Assembly (NCBI RefSeq): GCF_040436345.1
Contig: NC_133225.1
Span: 22,238,040-22,302,039 of the forward strand
Direction: 5' to 3'
Length of the DNA: 64,000 nt
DNA from: Pagrus major
Taxonomy: Eukaryota > Chordata > Actinopteri > Spariformes > Sparidae
The notes under the pieces were generated by a model. The model did no database searches and was not told the DNA's origin. It was given only the letters and a program-made list of their open reading frames with translations. The number at the start of each line of letters is the position of its first letter. Within the stretch, counting starts at the first letter, position 1. Positions 26,552-47,596 of this stretch are shown here, piece by piece. The position numbers and the translations under genes are program-made.

Positions 26552-28779
26552 CCCGTTTGCACACTGACGGCTGCCATGGATACTGCACTTCATTACCAAG
26601 GCGCCCCACTATATTTCTACACTCAACCACTAACACACCTTTGGTACAGCCAATAGGGGGTTGCTATCTTGGCTATGGACACTTTGACATGCAGCAAAAC
26701 ATGGACCTCTCTATTTGTGGACAACCTGCTCTACCTCCTGTGTCACAGCCACCCATTAATGTATGACATTTTTTGAAAAAGTAAAAAACAAATCAGGAAA
26801 ATCCTGCGAGAACACCATTACTCATTATTTTGGGTAGATTTGCTCTGCTAACATTTCCTGCATACTTACCATATGTGTTAGACAGTCTTTAGAGACACTC
26901 ACTGGTGTTATCTGCAGTCAGAGAAGGCCTCTGGAGAGCTGGAGAGTCGCTTTTTCCATGTGAACACTCACTCTGGGTGCCAGAGAGAAGCTGACTAAGA
27001 TCGTAGTCAAACAGTGATGAAGTGGCTTAAAAAGGCAGACGACTCTCAGCTACAGTTTAAGCACTAATTAAATGTACAAGTGTGCCTCAGGGGAAGGAGG
27101 GATAAAAGGGGGAGCCTGCATTAAAATCTGGGATGGACAGCATTAAACCACAAAAGGTTAAAAGCAGGATTGAGGATGTGAAGTGGATTAAGGGTGTGTC
27201 ACTCCTTCTGGTATGGCACAAGAGCTGTTAGATCCTCCTTTTCTTCAGTTAGATGCTGATCATACAGTACAATACATTGTGAATTATTAAATCCCTCTAT
27301 TATTAATAAAGCTTTGAACACAAGATAGTGAAAGTGCAACAAAAGGTATGGATACCTGAGGAGAGCTCATTTTAGAGAGAGGGGATATAAAGGTATAAAG
27401 TCTGGATTAATAAGGCTTTCCTGTGATCCCATGATCCTTTGTGTTCAGTGTCACATCTTGTGAGGGGCCCCCGATTTCCCATCTATGCTCCTGTCGATGT
27501 GAATGTAACATCTCTGCAGAGAAGCATTTCAGAGAACTTTGATGCTTGACTGCTGCCATCTTTGCTCTCGTTCATGTTCACAGTGTAGCAGGAAACCTTA
27601 TTCTCAACCATGACTGTCTGCATGTTATTCTCCATCAGTTATTCGCCGTCCTTTGTGCCAGAAATTAAGATAGACATCAAAACAATTAAGTAGGTTAACA
27701 AGGGGTTAGACTGAAAGCAAAAGGACCTTTATCAGCATGTGGGACACATATCTTAATCCTGCTTTAAAGGGGAGTACTGCAATGGCGACAGGGATTATTG
27801 AGGGTCAACATCTCCCCCATAATACCTTTGTTTTGTCCCGATGCTGCTGGGATGTAAAACCTATCATCCAAACTGGAGTTTTTATGAGCAAAATCCTTTT
27901 GCCTTGGAGGGTGCACACACACAAACAAGATGTAATGTGTAATCATTATGTTACCATGCAATCAGCCTGGTATCCACGAGGGCCACCATGGCAACAGGCA
28001 AATTTTCAGACTTCTGTACACCCACATGGTACAAATGGAAAAGGCTGCCCACGAGGAGGCAGATCTGCAGTATTGAATACACATTATGTAACACCGGTAG
28101 TGACTCTCTCCCTGTTTCAAGGGCAGCACAGGTGGATCAGCACCAGCATCTGTGTGTGGGATTGTGTGTTCTCCATCATGTTTGTGTGGGTTTGCTCCAG
28201 GTGATTTGAGACATGCATGTTTGGTATTTAAAGTGACCTGCGCGCTCTGTGATCTGATGGTCCACTGCTTACAGCTGTAAACTATTCCATTTCAGATAGG
28301 ACTCACTCTTCTTTCCTGCTTCCTGTTTTCTACTTAAATGTTCAGAAAACCCACGCCTTCTCCGTCTTTGAGTTACTGAGTAATCTAACATCATGCTGCC
28401 CCTGTCGTTCCCCCCAATCTTTGCCCCAGTCATACATACAGGGTGACCAGGTGTCCCACAGTGGGACTCCCACTACATGTGGGACTACGCAGCATTTTGT
28501 TATCCCTTGTGTGGGATGATGTCCCACATTTTGTTTGGCTATAGTTTTCAAAAGTCAAATTACCGCAGGACAGACACTTTTAACACACTGTCCTAAGTTC
28601 TGGCTTTTATCCAATTGCTGTTTTATCCATGGTACTTTGTTTTATGTCAATCAAACTGCACAAATGTGGCTTAAAGGTTTACCTGTCACCATCTTTGCTG
28701 CCTATGCTACACCCAATTGAGGTGGTATGTGATGTAAACTTAAACAAGTAGGCAGTGTGACTAATCCTTGCTTGCTCAT

Positions 28780-28908
28780 GGGGGAAATGTGGGGTCTCTA
28801 TATAAATTAATCGAGGAGTATGGTCTAGACCTGCTCAATTTGGAAAGTGTCATGAGATGATTTTGTTGTGATTTGGCGCTATACAAATAAAGATTGATTG
28901 ATTTATTG
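28780..28908 (+). mobile_element. 5'-truncated non-LTR retroelement tail
   Basis: The stretch with TGGTCTAGACCTGCTC, then TTTGGCGCTATACAAATAAA and a GATT-type simple tail matches the general 3' end of teleost L2/CR1-like retroelements. Only the last ~130 bases remain. Confidence 0.55.
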
Positions 28909-30197
28909 AGTGATAGTAACAGCAGCTTGTACCAATGGATCAAGAGACGGTGGTAGTAAGTTAGAGATTGCGAAAAAAAACAAACATTGTGATTGGTGAT
29001 TCCTTTAATCCTTGAATATTGACAGTACTCCTTGAAACTTACTTCTTCTTCTTCTATTAGCCTTGTTATATCTACGTTTCCCTTACTATAATCCTTCTGG
29101 ACTTTTTTGTAATCACTTTTGTTCCCTCCTACAGCTATTACTTCACCCCTGTTGTTAGAGAGGAGCTGATCTCTCTTTGAATTATCTCTCCAAAGGTCTT
29201 TCATGTGCAGAGCTGAGGCTCTCTGGAGTTTTCCCCACTCTTGCTTTAGAGCTCGCACTTGCTTGGGAACCACTTTTGATCTGTAAATCTCCTCAAGACA
29301 CTGCATGTGATGGTGGAGTTACGGCATTAAACACGGCTCTGTTTGGGTCTACTGTCAGTCTGGTTTATTATAATACAAGTTTACCCTCTGGTGGAAGAGT
29401 TTGGATTAGTATGCAAAAGTGTTCAGAAACAAAAATGTGCTTATCGCGTGTGTATCATCTTCTAAGATAGTGTTGTGACTTACAGGACAGCGAAGATGCA
29501 CAGTCAATTATTGCTTTTGTTGAATATCTCCTCTCTGTGTTTACACGCTCTGTCAACAATGCATCAAACAGCTGAGAGGTTATTTGGCCAATCTGTGATG
29601 TCTACATGAGAATGTTTGTTGAAATGAAAGGTTATTTAGAGTAGTATCACAGAAAAGGAAGAGCATTTCTGTGAGTTATCTTCAGCATTTCAGTCACACT
29701 GATCCTGATGGGTCACATTCTTCTGTTAGCTATAGCTGACACAGGCCGGAGCAGAGGGGGGGTAACATAAAGATTTCCCTAAACAAGGCTTCAAAACAAA
29801 AACACCTATTACACAACTCGAGACATAATTATCATCCTGTCAGAAGAGACTTTAAGGGATGTCAGTTGACACTTGCCAGATGAGAAAAAATAACTCAGAA
29901 ATGTTGTAATTTACTTTTTAAGGAAAAAAAAAATTAGAAGTGATGACTAAGATTTTATTTATAGATGAGAATAAAAGTGGGGACTTGATACAAACAGTGT
30001 GTGGGATAAATAAGCATCCATACTTACACTATCTCCCTTTTACACTCTATTCCACGCTCTCGTCACTCCCAGGCTGGACCAGTTCAACCTGTCTGCACCG
30101 GGATGACAACAGTGGGTGGATGAAATCTGCAACTGTCGATTGAACTCAGTTTCTCGTCTTCTTGAAGTAACAGGAGGAGCAGAAGGAGCAGGAGGCC

Positions 30198-38110
<7,913 letters not shown>

Positions 38111-38470
38111 GGCCAATATGTGACTTTACAGGCTCGTGAGCAAACCAGACCAGACATGCAGTAATTAATGAACTTCATGACAGCATTTCACAGATTAAAA
38201 TGAACAACAGCGATGCACTGTAACTGAGATGTCTTTACTGTAACTGTTTTTAAGCTGTGATTCTTCAATTATTTACCTGTTTTTTGGGGAATTTGGGAAG
38301 AGCAACTTTTGGAAAGGTTGGATCTACAAACGAACCTACAGTTACAGTGTTACAGCTCAGAAAGATTGTCCTTTAAAGCTTCTAGTATGTTAAAATCTTA
38401 CTGGCCACACAGCTCAAGTTGGGTGATGGCCAGTTTTTGAGAGTGCTTGTATATTGTATTGTATATTCAT

Positions 38471-38476
38471 AATAAA
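38471..38476 (+). terminator. Polyadenylation signal of ttc22
   Basis: A canonical AATAAA lies 361 bases after the ttc22 stop codon, followed by T-rich sequence. Use of this site is inferred. Confidence 0.6.
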
Positions 38477-39246
38477 GTGGATATAGTCAGTCCTGTTTAG
38501 TCCTTCCATAGTGGCCATATAAATGTCTTAACACAAGTCTTATTTCTGCTTAGTAATATTTCATGCCAGACTACCTCTCCTTGAGTGGGATATTTTAATG
38601 CTCTACCACTGAGGACCAACAGAATCAGAAACAGATTTATTGCCAAGAGGGATTTTACATCGACGAGGAATTTTTCTTGGTGAATAAGGTGCATGCATTG
38701 AAGACAATAAACAATAAACAAACAAACAGTGACTATAATATATACAATATAAACACACAGAGGCAAAAAGTGTGGGATGGCTGATAAATAAAGACGGAAG
38801 ATAAAATATAGAAGATATTAAGGTAGAGATATGCACCATTAAGATGTTACCTTGTTTATGAATGGTCCTGTTTTTGGTGCAAAAAGGATTAAATCACAAG
38901 CCTTTTAACACTTTAAAGTGACTTTTGAATCATTCATTATGTAATCTATGATTTTGATCTACAGATAGCCGACAACTTCAAAGAAAACCTGGGTTAAATG
39001 AATACAGGGTACCAGGAGGCCCTGAATTGTTTGATAACAAACCCAACAGATCACGAGAATGTGTGTGACAGAACTCTTCACTACTTTAATCAAAACACTA
39101 AAAGAGGAAATGTGTTCATCCCTTCAGTTACTTGTAGAGAGACTTGTAGGATATATCCTCACTTTAGACTGCAACAGAGTTATGAGAGACTAACTGTACT
39201 TCTTACACATACTTACACATTCCCTGGTTAAGTAAAGGCTAAATGA

Positions 39247-39404
<158 letters not shown>

Positions 39405-40124
39405 TAAACCTCTATTAAAACCAATCATCAGTACAATATGGAATTTGGGCTCCCCCTTTGACGGTATCAGGAAAGACACTGTGATGCTGAATGCCGGCTT
39501 GATTGCAGATAATAAAACTAAAAACTAAAGAGATTTTGAGATGCGATCAAATGCATGTCAGTAGTCATTACTACAGTATAACATGAGAACTCAGAACATC
39601 AAATAATATAGTCGAGGGTGATGGACATGAGGTAAAATGAATGTAGGTTGCAGGTCAATTAAATGTAAATTGATAATTACATAAAGAACATTAAAATAAT
39701 TAGACCAGTGAAACAACAATAAGGCAATCATAAGCTTAAATTTAGACAACGCAGTTTGTAAACTGAAAAGGGTCATGACTCATGATAAGGTCAGCTGATT
39801 GGCACGCCAAACACTGGGTGGAGCAGTTAAATGGAAGCTTTAAAAAGAACAAAGAAGAAATCAAACTTAATATTTTATAACAAGTCCAAAATGCATACAT
39901 TTTTTTTTTGTGACCAATTTTTTATTCATTTTCCACACGATTTGCAGGTACACATCAACACCTAAGTATGAATAACCAAAATAATTAATTTTATCATTTG
40001 GATCAGCCAAAAGACAGTTTTTGAAACTGTATTGTCCACTGGTTGAGATTTCTCTGTAGAGACACTGATCAGCTGTATGTTAAATACAAGTCACATACAA
40101 GTCTGTATGTTATATACAAGTCAG

Positions 40125-40195
40125 TGTGTGTGTGTGTGTGTGTGTGTGCGTGTGCGTGTGCGTGCGTGTGTGTGTGTGTGTTTGTGTGTGTGTGT
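40125..40195. repeat. (TG)n microsatellite with CG-bearing interruptions
   Basis: TG units broken by several GCGTGT/GTGCGT units. Confidence 0.9.
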
Positions 40196-40369
40196 CTGTG
40201 GCTTTTAAAGGCGTTGCAAAAATGTTTTGACAACTTAGTGTCTGACTGGTTCACCACACCTCTGTTAGTTTAATCAATTGAGAAACTGTTCTTGACTATT
40301 GTTTCTGGCTGTTTTTGTGCACAGGTTCCGGTTCTGCAGCATTGTTCGGGCTCCTGTGTGACATGCCAG

Positions 40370-40444
40370 GAGATGCCACTCCTCAGTCCAGGCATATTCT
40401 GTCACAGCGTTCAGAGGTGGTAACAAGACTTTAAGCTTCATCAG
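40370..40444 (+). other. Probable non-coding first exon of PLAC8-like copy A
   Basis: The segment ends TTCATCAG before the donor GTAAGA. It aligns with 60788-60861 upstream of copy B, sharing ATGCCACTC, a CAGC-TTCAGAG block and the same donor. The likely acceptor partner is TTAACAG at 42403-42409. The 5' end is not defined. Confidence 0.5.
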
Positions 40445-41501
40445 GTAAGAGTTTGAGATTTGCTACTGAGAAATTGTAAATGTCTATTTTGAATGTGAAA
40501 TGTGTTGTTTTTGTTACACAGCATCATGCACTAGTTGTATTAACCTTGTCATGAAAACATCTCTGTTATTTTGCTTCACATCTATTTACTGGTAATGAAG
40601 AGATGTATAAATGGTGATGTATGAAATCATAGACTATTTGCATTATATTGCTCGAATTTTACAAAGAAATCTGTGTTTTCAAGGCAGCTTCAGCTGTGTT
40701 TATGGTTGTAAAAATTGTCACAATCTGGCCACAGTGCAGCACAGGCCTTTGAGACACAGACACACACCCTGAGGAGTCCTGTCAACACTAGATTAGCTGA
40801 AGCAATTAAGTGAAGAGTTTTCTTCGTCACTGCAGCTTCTTTCTCTGTTGCCAATGTCTACATTTCACAACGATTGATGGACGATAATTATTTACTTTCA
40901 GTGACTGTGAAAGATTGCAATTCTTGTCACAATGCATCCGCTGGATATCATAAACCAATACGTGGTATCACACATTAGAGCTATGCAAAATACTATAGTG
41001 TTTACCATACTGTATGTAATATTATAATAAGGCCAGAGACATTGTTGCCAGAGTTGCTGTGATAATATTTCTGCAGATGTCTTACAGATGAATAGCAGTT
41101 AGTCTACTAAGATGTTTCAAAACTGAGCGCACAAAAAGTCCTTTAAAAGTCATTTATGCTCATTTTATGGTTCATGTCTTTATTTTAGGTGTCTAGAAAA
41201 TGTTTACATGGTTTAGTATTTTAAAAAACACGTGATCATACATCAGTATGATATTGTGCTGCAGCACTTCTATTCACCCTCTGTCTGAACACTCAGTTTC
41301 AGCTCCTGTCTCTTTAACGCCCCCCTCCCAAAAAGCCCAGTCTTATCTTCCACATCAGCTCTGCGGGTGTTTTGGCAACCATGGCTGTGCTGGGGGTGTG
41401 GCTGAGTGCAGTGACTGTATAGTTGTGACATCATAACTTCATCATTTCTGTATACAGTCTGTCAACATTTCTCTGTGGATTTAGCATTTTGGTACTTCTA
41501 C

Positions 41502-41885
41502 AGTGATGTAATGTAACTTAGTACATCTACTCAAGTACTGTACTTAAGAGCAACTTTGAAGTACTTTGACTTTACTTGAGTATTTCCATTTTCATCAGAG
41601 CCAAAGTAGAGAATTTTTATTTCATTGACGATCAAAAAAAACAAAAAAAACCCCAAACCATTAATTCCAATTATCAGAAAAATGCTGAAGCCGGTGTACT
41701 TTTACTTCTTTTGATACTTAATTACATTTATTGACAATAAAACTACATTTGATATCAAATACTTTAAGACTTTTACTCAAGTACTATTCGTATGGGCAAC
41801 TTTAACTTTTACCAAAGTAATATTTTAACTGGATAGTTTTACTTTTACTCAAGTATGACTTTTGGCTACTTTTTACAATGCTGAT
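41502..41885. repeat. Interspersed MITE-like repeat in intron of copy A
   Basis: The segment is built from TACTCAAGTAC/GTACTTGAGTA-type motifs in both orientations (for example ACTTTACTTGAGTATTTCC and TTTTACTCAAGTATGAC). This is the pattern of an abundant teleost non-autonomous element. Boundaries are approximate. Confidence 0.5.
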
Positions 41886-42435
41886 ACTGTCACAGTATTT
41901 ATATAACACCAAAACCTGCTTACTAATCAAAACCACAGGGAAATCTCACTTTCTACATAATGGGACCTTTAAGCACTCACTGCTGCTCATTGCTATTCCT
42001 GTTATTCTTGCTACAGAGCCTACATCCGACTAATACCTCGTTCATACCACATTCATAGGTACTGAGTCAGAGTGGCACTTGTTGGTTTACCACCGTCAAA
42101 CTAGAAGCCAATGGACTTGAATCTCATAATGTCAATATATTTGATACACAGACCGAAAAATGGGCGTTCATTAGAAAGATATGTGTATTTCAAAATAATT
42201 GTCTTTACAGATATGACTAATAGATGAAATCAAGAATGTGTGAATTCAAACAATGTTCTCAATAATATTCAAACTAATGTCACAAGATGGTCCAAAATCT
42301 AACCAGATCACCGACTCTCTAGGATGAATATGTGTTGTAAAAATCTCATTTCTATGAAGTACAACACAACATAATTTGACTTTTTCTGCTTTTCATTTTC
42401 AGTTAACAGGTTAATCTGAACAAGTTCAAGAGACA

Positions 42436-43176
42436 ATGGCAATGACACCGTGGAGCACCGGTCTCTTTGACTGTTGTGATGACATGAGTTCTTGTAAGAA
42501 TCAACCCCACAACTTTCACGTTATATCATACATTTCTAAATAATACATGTCCTTATTGACTCATATGAAGCCACTGTCATTACAACTCTATTTCAACATG
42601 AAATTTTGTGTTTTTCAGGCTGTTATGGTTTCTGGTGCTGCCCCTGCCTCGCCTGCACAGTTGCAGGAAAGTTTGGAGAGAACCGCTGTCTCCCATTATG
42701 TGACATACTCAGCCCTGCCATCACAGCAGCCTGTGGACTTCCTCTGTGTGTGCCTCCTGCCGTTCTCTCTATAAGGGTTGGCATTCGACACACTTATGGT
42801 ATCAAGGTAAAATACTTTTATCATGTTTCAATTATTCTTTTCGATGAAAGCCTCTTGTACATTTACAGAAAGTTAAACAATTTGTTTTAAAAAGCCTAGT
42901 GAAAGAATAGAAATAGAGTAAAGATGAAAAATGTTGGTAGTAGACGAACATACTGTATGTTGTGAAAGCTTCCAGCAGTTACATCAGTAACTGAGGAGCA
43001 ATAAAATGAGCATAATCAGGACTATTCTTCCTCCGCAGGGTTCTCTCTGCAACGATGTTGCGACTTCCTGTTTCTGTGAGTGGTGCTCCTGGTGTCAGAT
43101 GCATCGGGAGTTGAAATATCGCAAGAAAAACCAGCCTGCTGTTGTTATCATGCAGCCTGGTCAAATGAGGTCTTGA
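42436..43176 (+). CDS. PLAC8/onzin-like cysteine-rich protein, copy A
   Basis: Three coding exons (42436-42493, 42619-42806, 43039-43176) give 127 residues. All introns are GT-AG, with phases 1 and 0. The protein starts with WSTGLFDCC and continues with the PLAC8-family signature CCYGFWCCPCLAC (20-32). A hydrophobic segment around residues 48-72 follows. The C-terminal part is GSLCNDVATSCFCEWCSWCQ (83-102), then a basic tail RELKYRKK. The form with an extra hydrophobic segment between the two Cys blocks resembles fish onzin-related (ponzr/plac8-like) proteins rather than mammalian PLAC8 itself. The biochemical role is unknown; fish relatives are membrane-associated or regulatory. Copy B is its paralog. 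A possible AATAAA is at 43496-43501. Confidence 0.85.
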
Positions 43177-43808
43177 AACCCACCTCCTGCTGGAGCTGAC
43201 CAGGAGTTGTCGTTGCTTCCCACTGACCTTTGTGGCTAATTGGTCTGCTCTGTCTTATGAAAGAAAATCAGTTTAGCTTAGGTCAATCATTACTCCTTGT
43301 TTTGAGCTTCATTTTCTCTTTTTGTTTGGTTACACTGAAGACAAGAATCAGTTGTATTTAGAGCATGCTGGATTCACTTCAGCTCTATAATACTGCAATA
43401 ATGATAATCATGAAAAATCCTTAGCGGAGGTTGGGATATGATCAGTTTCTCCCTCTTCTTTAAAGACGAATGACTCATCTGCCTTAATAAAAACTAAAGT
43501 CTCAGGATGATTGATCAGAAGGAAATTCACAAATGTGCCTTTGAATGTGAAAGAGAGTTGAGGTCTTACCAAAATACTCGTCCTTGTCTGTTAAGTTCAC
43601 ATGTATGTTGAAGAAATGATGTATAATGAATACACATAACATTGTGTCACCAAGTTTACCAAGTGGCTTTATGAAGGATTTTCATTCAAAGTAATTTTAT
43701 CTGCAGCATTACCTGCATAAAGAAATTCCTGGTTGGTATCAATGTGTTAAAGAGGGTAAAATCATAGCCAAATGAAAAATCTAATTATTTGATAATAATC
43801 ATAAAAAA

Positions 43809-43847
43809 TACTATACTATACTATACTATACTATACTATACTATACT
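43809..43847. repeat. (ACTAT)n pentanucleotide repeat
   Basis: About eight tandem units of a 5-bp motif. Confidence 0.9.
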
Positions 43848-45623
43848 GTGTTTTTATTTAAATATGTGCACACAGGTGAATATTGATATTTTGGGATAGT
43901 TTGCTTCCATAACATGCCTCCTATTCACCTTAGGTGTCTTATTTTTTTTGTCAAAAAACATATGCAGTTTTACAATACAATAAGTTTTCTTCACTTCAGT
44001 AGTACTTATACACACCAAAGAGTCCAGCCTTTATCAGATCTATATTCTGAAGTTTTTTACAGAGGGGTTTTGTTCATATATCATTCTTAGCCTGATTTAT
44101 ATAACTGAGAAGATACATTTTTTTATGGCTGTTGATAGTGTTTTCTTTTCTGATTTATGGAGTGACAAAAAATGGCCTTTGTAAAAACCTTTTGCTCTTA
44201 TATATCAACAAAATGAAATAAGAATGTTGGATAATTAGTGCATGTTTAATTAGATGTCTCAGTTGCACATATGTAATATGTTGCAAATATAATTTCAGAA
44301 AACATGCTTGGCAGAGTGCAGCTAATGCACACCTTAAAGATCGACAGGTGCATAGGAGAAGACCAAAGGCCGACAAAATCAGGAAAAACACTCCCACACA
44401 CTGTCCACTTCACTTGCAATTAAGTTTAATGACAACAATGTTGAGGTACTTAGACCTTCATCAGTTTACAAGACAATGGGGAAGGCTGTCTTAAGTAGGG
44501 TTGTGAACTAATCTACGTGTGGCTCTGGTGTAGATGGCGTGCTTCCTGCTCTTTGTATCAGCTGCTGTGATTAAAAGATGGTCAAGTTGACAAAAAACTA
44601 TGGTCGGACATGTCAATCCATTTATTTCACATTATACCAAAAAAAAGACATATCTCAAAATAAACACCAACTTCCCCGTCTCACGGTCAAAAACCATAGA
44701 CCCTCACTGTGCACCTCACCTGTTACAATTAGTCCTACACTTAAGTAGTCTACCATGATTCCACACAGCGCCACCCTGGTCAACTTAAAATGGCTCTAAC
44801 ATACATATATATACATACATACATACACACATACACACATATATACTATATATACTAATGATTTCTGTCTTTGCCACAAACTTGCTTATCTCCAGCAGGT
44901 TCTGAAAACTGGTGAGCTTTTACACTGTGGGTTGTGACGTGGATTTTTGTACTCAATGTTATTTTAAGTTAAACCACTGAAGGTCTTTACAGCTTCATAC
45001 ATGTGCTCATGTCAATCTACATGCTCCCTAATTAGTGAGCTATGTTGGACTCCCCTCCATATGGCCGGGCATGCTGTATTTATGCACCACTGCTCTCCAT
45101 CTGATTGCTGTTTCTGTCAAGGTTCTCTGAGAGCAGTGGTGCCACTGATCTGATGACATGATCAGAGACTGTGGCGTCCTCACGCTGCACAACACTCATA
45201 GTGGTGCATACATTACTATTCATCCTGTCTCTGTCTTTCTTTCTGTGCCGGCTGTGTGAATGAATGAATGTGAGAGTGGAGGAAATACAAAGTTAGAAAT
45301 CCCTTTCATGCCTCCTCCGTTTCTTTTGGCCCGAGGTGTTTCTCCCATAGGTTAACCTTTACAGGTGGACAGCCTTTAATTCTTCAGTGATTCAAAGTAT
45401 TGATTTAAAAGGATGGACAGTCTGTGAAGTCAACACATTGGATTCCTGGGGTAAACAACTGTGTGGGATGCTCCGATTACACCCCCTGGTGTCCTTTTAT
45501 CCTGAGGCAAGACCAATGTGTCTGAGACAGCAAAACTGATCTGGGCCTGAGCCTGTATCTCAGATGTGTTACACTGCCGCTCAGAAGTTTGGGCTCACTT
45601 AGAAATGTCCTTTTTTTTCAATT

Positions 45624-46030
45624 AAAGGTGCAATATGTAAGAATTGGCATCTTGTTGAATTCATACTCAACACAAATGGGGGGCAGCATATCAGGAGAAT
45701 AACCGCTAACTCCTGCTAACTGGAGCTACCGTTAGCTATCTAGTTCAGTTAGCAGTGCAGCTATAAGTCCAACAGGCCATATCTGAGACTGGCCAATAAC
45801 AGACATTTGACAGAGGAAGAATAGAAAGTGTGATGGACAGATAATTCTAACTTTTAACGTTTGAGAGACACAGAACAAACAAAAAGATGGTGGAAGAGTG
45901 CTTGACGCCACCTGACAACATGGTGGAGGAAATGTTCCATTTTGCAACAACATGCCATACCCTGTGAACAGCACTTGATTGGAGCCAACTTCATCCTGCA
46001 ACATTTGTGGGATGTGAAATATTTAAAGAC
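45624..46030. repeat. Interspersed repeat fragment
   Basis: It begins TTAAAGGTGCAATATGTAAG, a frequent start of teleost non-autonomous DNA elements, and continues through GCTAACTGGAGCTACC. No matching right terminus was found, so it may be truncated. Confidence 0.45.
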
Positions 46031-46870
46031 ACGACCCAGGGCCTTGCCGACATGTTGCAGACGCCCGCTGGGTATCTAGCAGGCTAAATATCTGGTTGGG
46101 TTGCCGAGGAGTCAGGGAGCGAGGAACGAGCTACAGCCAAGGAGAGCAGACACTCCTCTCCTTTCTCCCTCTCTCCTCTGCTGTCAACCACAGTTGCTCT
46201 CTAAACCCAATCTTATTATGCATCCATTTGTATCCACTTGAGCTGGCACAACAACAGCTTACAGTTTCTATCAGAATACATACACAAAAGCTTGATTTAG
46301 TGCAAAAACAATCCTCCCACTCATATACATTTCTTTTTCATGCAAAAATAACTTATCGTGTGCCCTTGTGATGTGTGACCCTGATGCTGATCAGTTACAT
46401 CAAACTGCAACTGCAAGATTCCCAATTACAAGACATAAAGTTGTGTAGTGTAAGTGAGGTAGGCCTATTATGTAATTCCAGTTGCACTTGACTGATGGTA
46501 CACATGTTACGTACCAGTTAATGTTCAATAATGTGAGTATTATTCAGCCTTTGATAACAGTTGTCTGATGTCTACTGTGGCTCTATGGGGACCTTTTTTT
46601 AAAATTAAGTGATAAAATGGGAGATTTATCAGAAAACATTGTGGACTTTTTGTCGTGCCAAGTCAAACATTTCCTTGGGGAGATTTTTAAAAGTGCTGAC
46701 CACCGTCCTGTGTTTTGCCAAGACATGATGAAGAAACAGATCATGCACATTTGCTGTAGTAATGAAGCACTTGTTCACAACAGAGCTGAGAAGTGAAACA
46801 GAAGATGAGTTGACCTGAGAGGAGAAGAAACAGACTTCCTCTGTTCACGTGCTGCTGTTTGCTGTGAAAC

Positions 46871-47019
46871 ATGCGGACCAATCAGAGGCGCGTCTGCCGT
46901 TTGGCACATGCGCAGTAGACGCGTACGTCTTGTTCCCAAACAGCAGAGCGGAGGGAGCAGAGAGCAGTTGGAGGGACTCTGAAGCAGTTGGACACTCATT
47001 TCTCCGAACAACAGTAGAC
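46871..47019 (+). promoter_or_regulatory. TRIM gene promoter and possible first exon
   Basis: A CCAAT box (ACCAATCAGAG, 46877-46887) is followed by an NRF1-like site CACATGCGCAG (46905-46915) and other CpGs. There is no TATA box. A donor-like GACGTAGGT near 47017-47022 could splice to the acceptor TTAACAG at 47480-47486, ahead of the RING exon. The arrangement is typical of a TATA-less housekeeping promoter. Exon limits are inferred. Confidence 0.5.
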
Positions 47020-47596
47020 GTAGGTTCATAAAACTCTTAATTAAAAGTTTATCATAGTCGCTGTGTTAAAGTCTAATATTTGTTTTGCTTTATGTCGCGT
47101 AAACTGGCTGTTTCGTGGCTGCTGTAGGCTAGCTAAACGGTCTCAGGCTTTAGTGGGCGGGTACAATCAAACAACAATATCTGACCACACGTTTCTTTGA
47201 CAGTACAAATCATAAGCTAGCTTATAGAGTCCCGTGGTGTATCAGCTGATTCCCACTCCTCACACTTGAACTAGCTGTGATTTACACTTTTAAGTATGTG
47301 CTTAGTATATTCAAGCAAGTGGAGAGTTAGTGTTGGACTGTAAAAGGGAGGTGCACAAGCCTTTCTGCTGGTTCCACATTTAGACAATGATTCACTTAAT
47401 ATAGCCTGCTGCACAACAGGAAGTTGTTGTATTTGAATCATGTGAACTTTTTATGTTTTTTGTTTTTTTTTCTGCTGACTTAACAGACTGTCCCGAGGAG
47501 GGGAGTGTTTTATCTCTGCCTGTCTCTTTCTACCTCCAGGCTTTTGCTTTCACTTCCTCAGTGTGGACGGACTTTGGAGAGGAAAGTACCCCCATC

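Larger units (their letters stand above)
24441..30170. other. Intergenic region between divergent lurap1 and ttc22
   Basis: No gene is supported here. It contains a TA microsatellite, a fold-back DNA element (25968-26551) and a retroelement tail (about 28780-28908). A minus-strand open frame at about 29000-29306 is rich in charged residues but I do not recognise it. A possible splice acceptor CAG at 30171-30173 may begin the first coding exon of ttc22. Confidence 0.6.
43177..46870. other. Region between PLAC8-like copy A and the TRIM gene
   Basis: The first few hundred bases are the probable 3' untranslated region of copy A. They resemble the sequence after copy B (TTTGTGGCT, then GGTCTG, then a GATGAAA/TATGAAA block). 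Further on are a CTATA microsatellite, a repeat piece near 44340-44470 (containing CTTAGACCTTCATCAG) and a repeat at 45624-46030. No gene is seen. Confidence 0.55.

Noticed and set aside
28448..28466. Short palindrome GTCCCACAGTGGGAC with nearby GTGGGAC/GTCCCAC copies
   Set aside because: It is short and local, with no flanking element structure. It is probably part of an old repeat and not a regulatory site.
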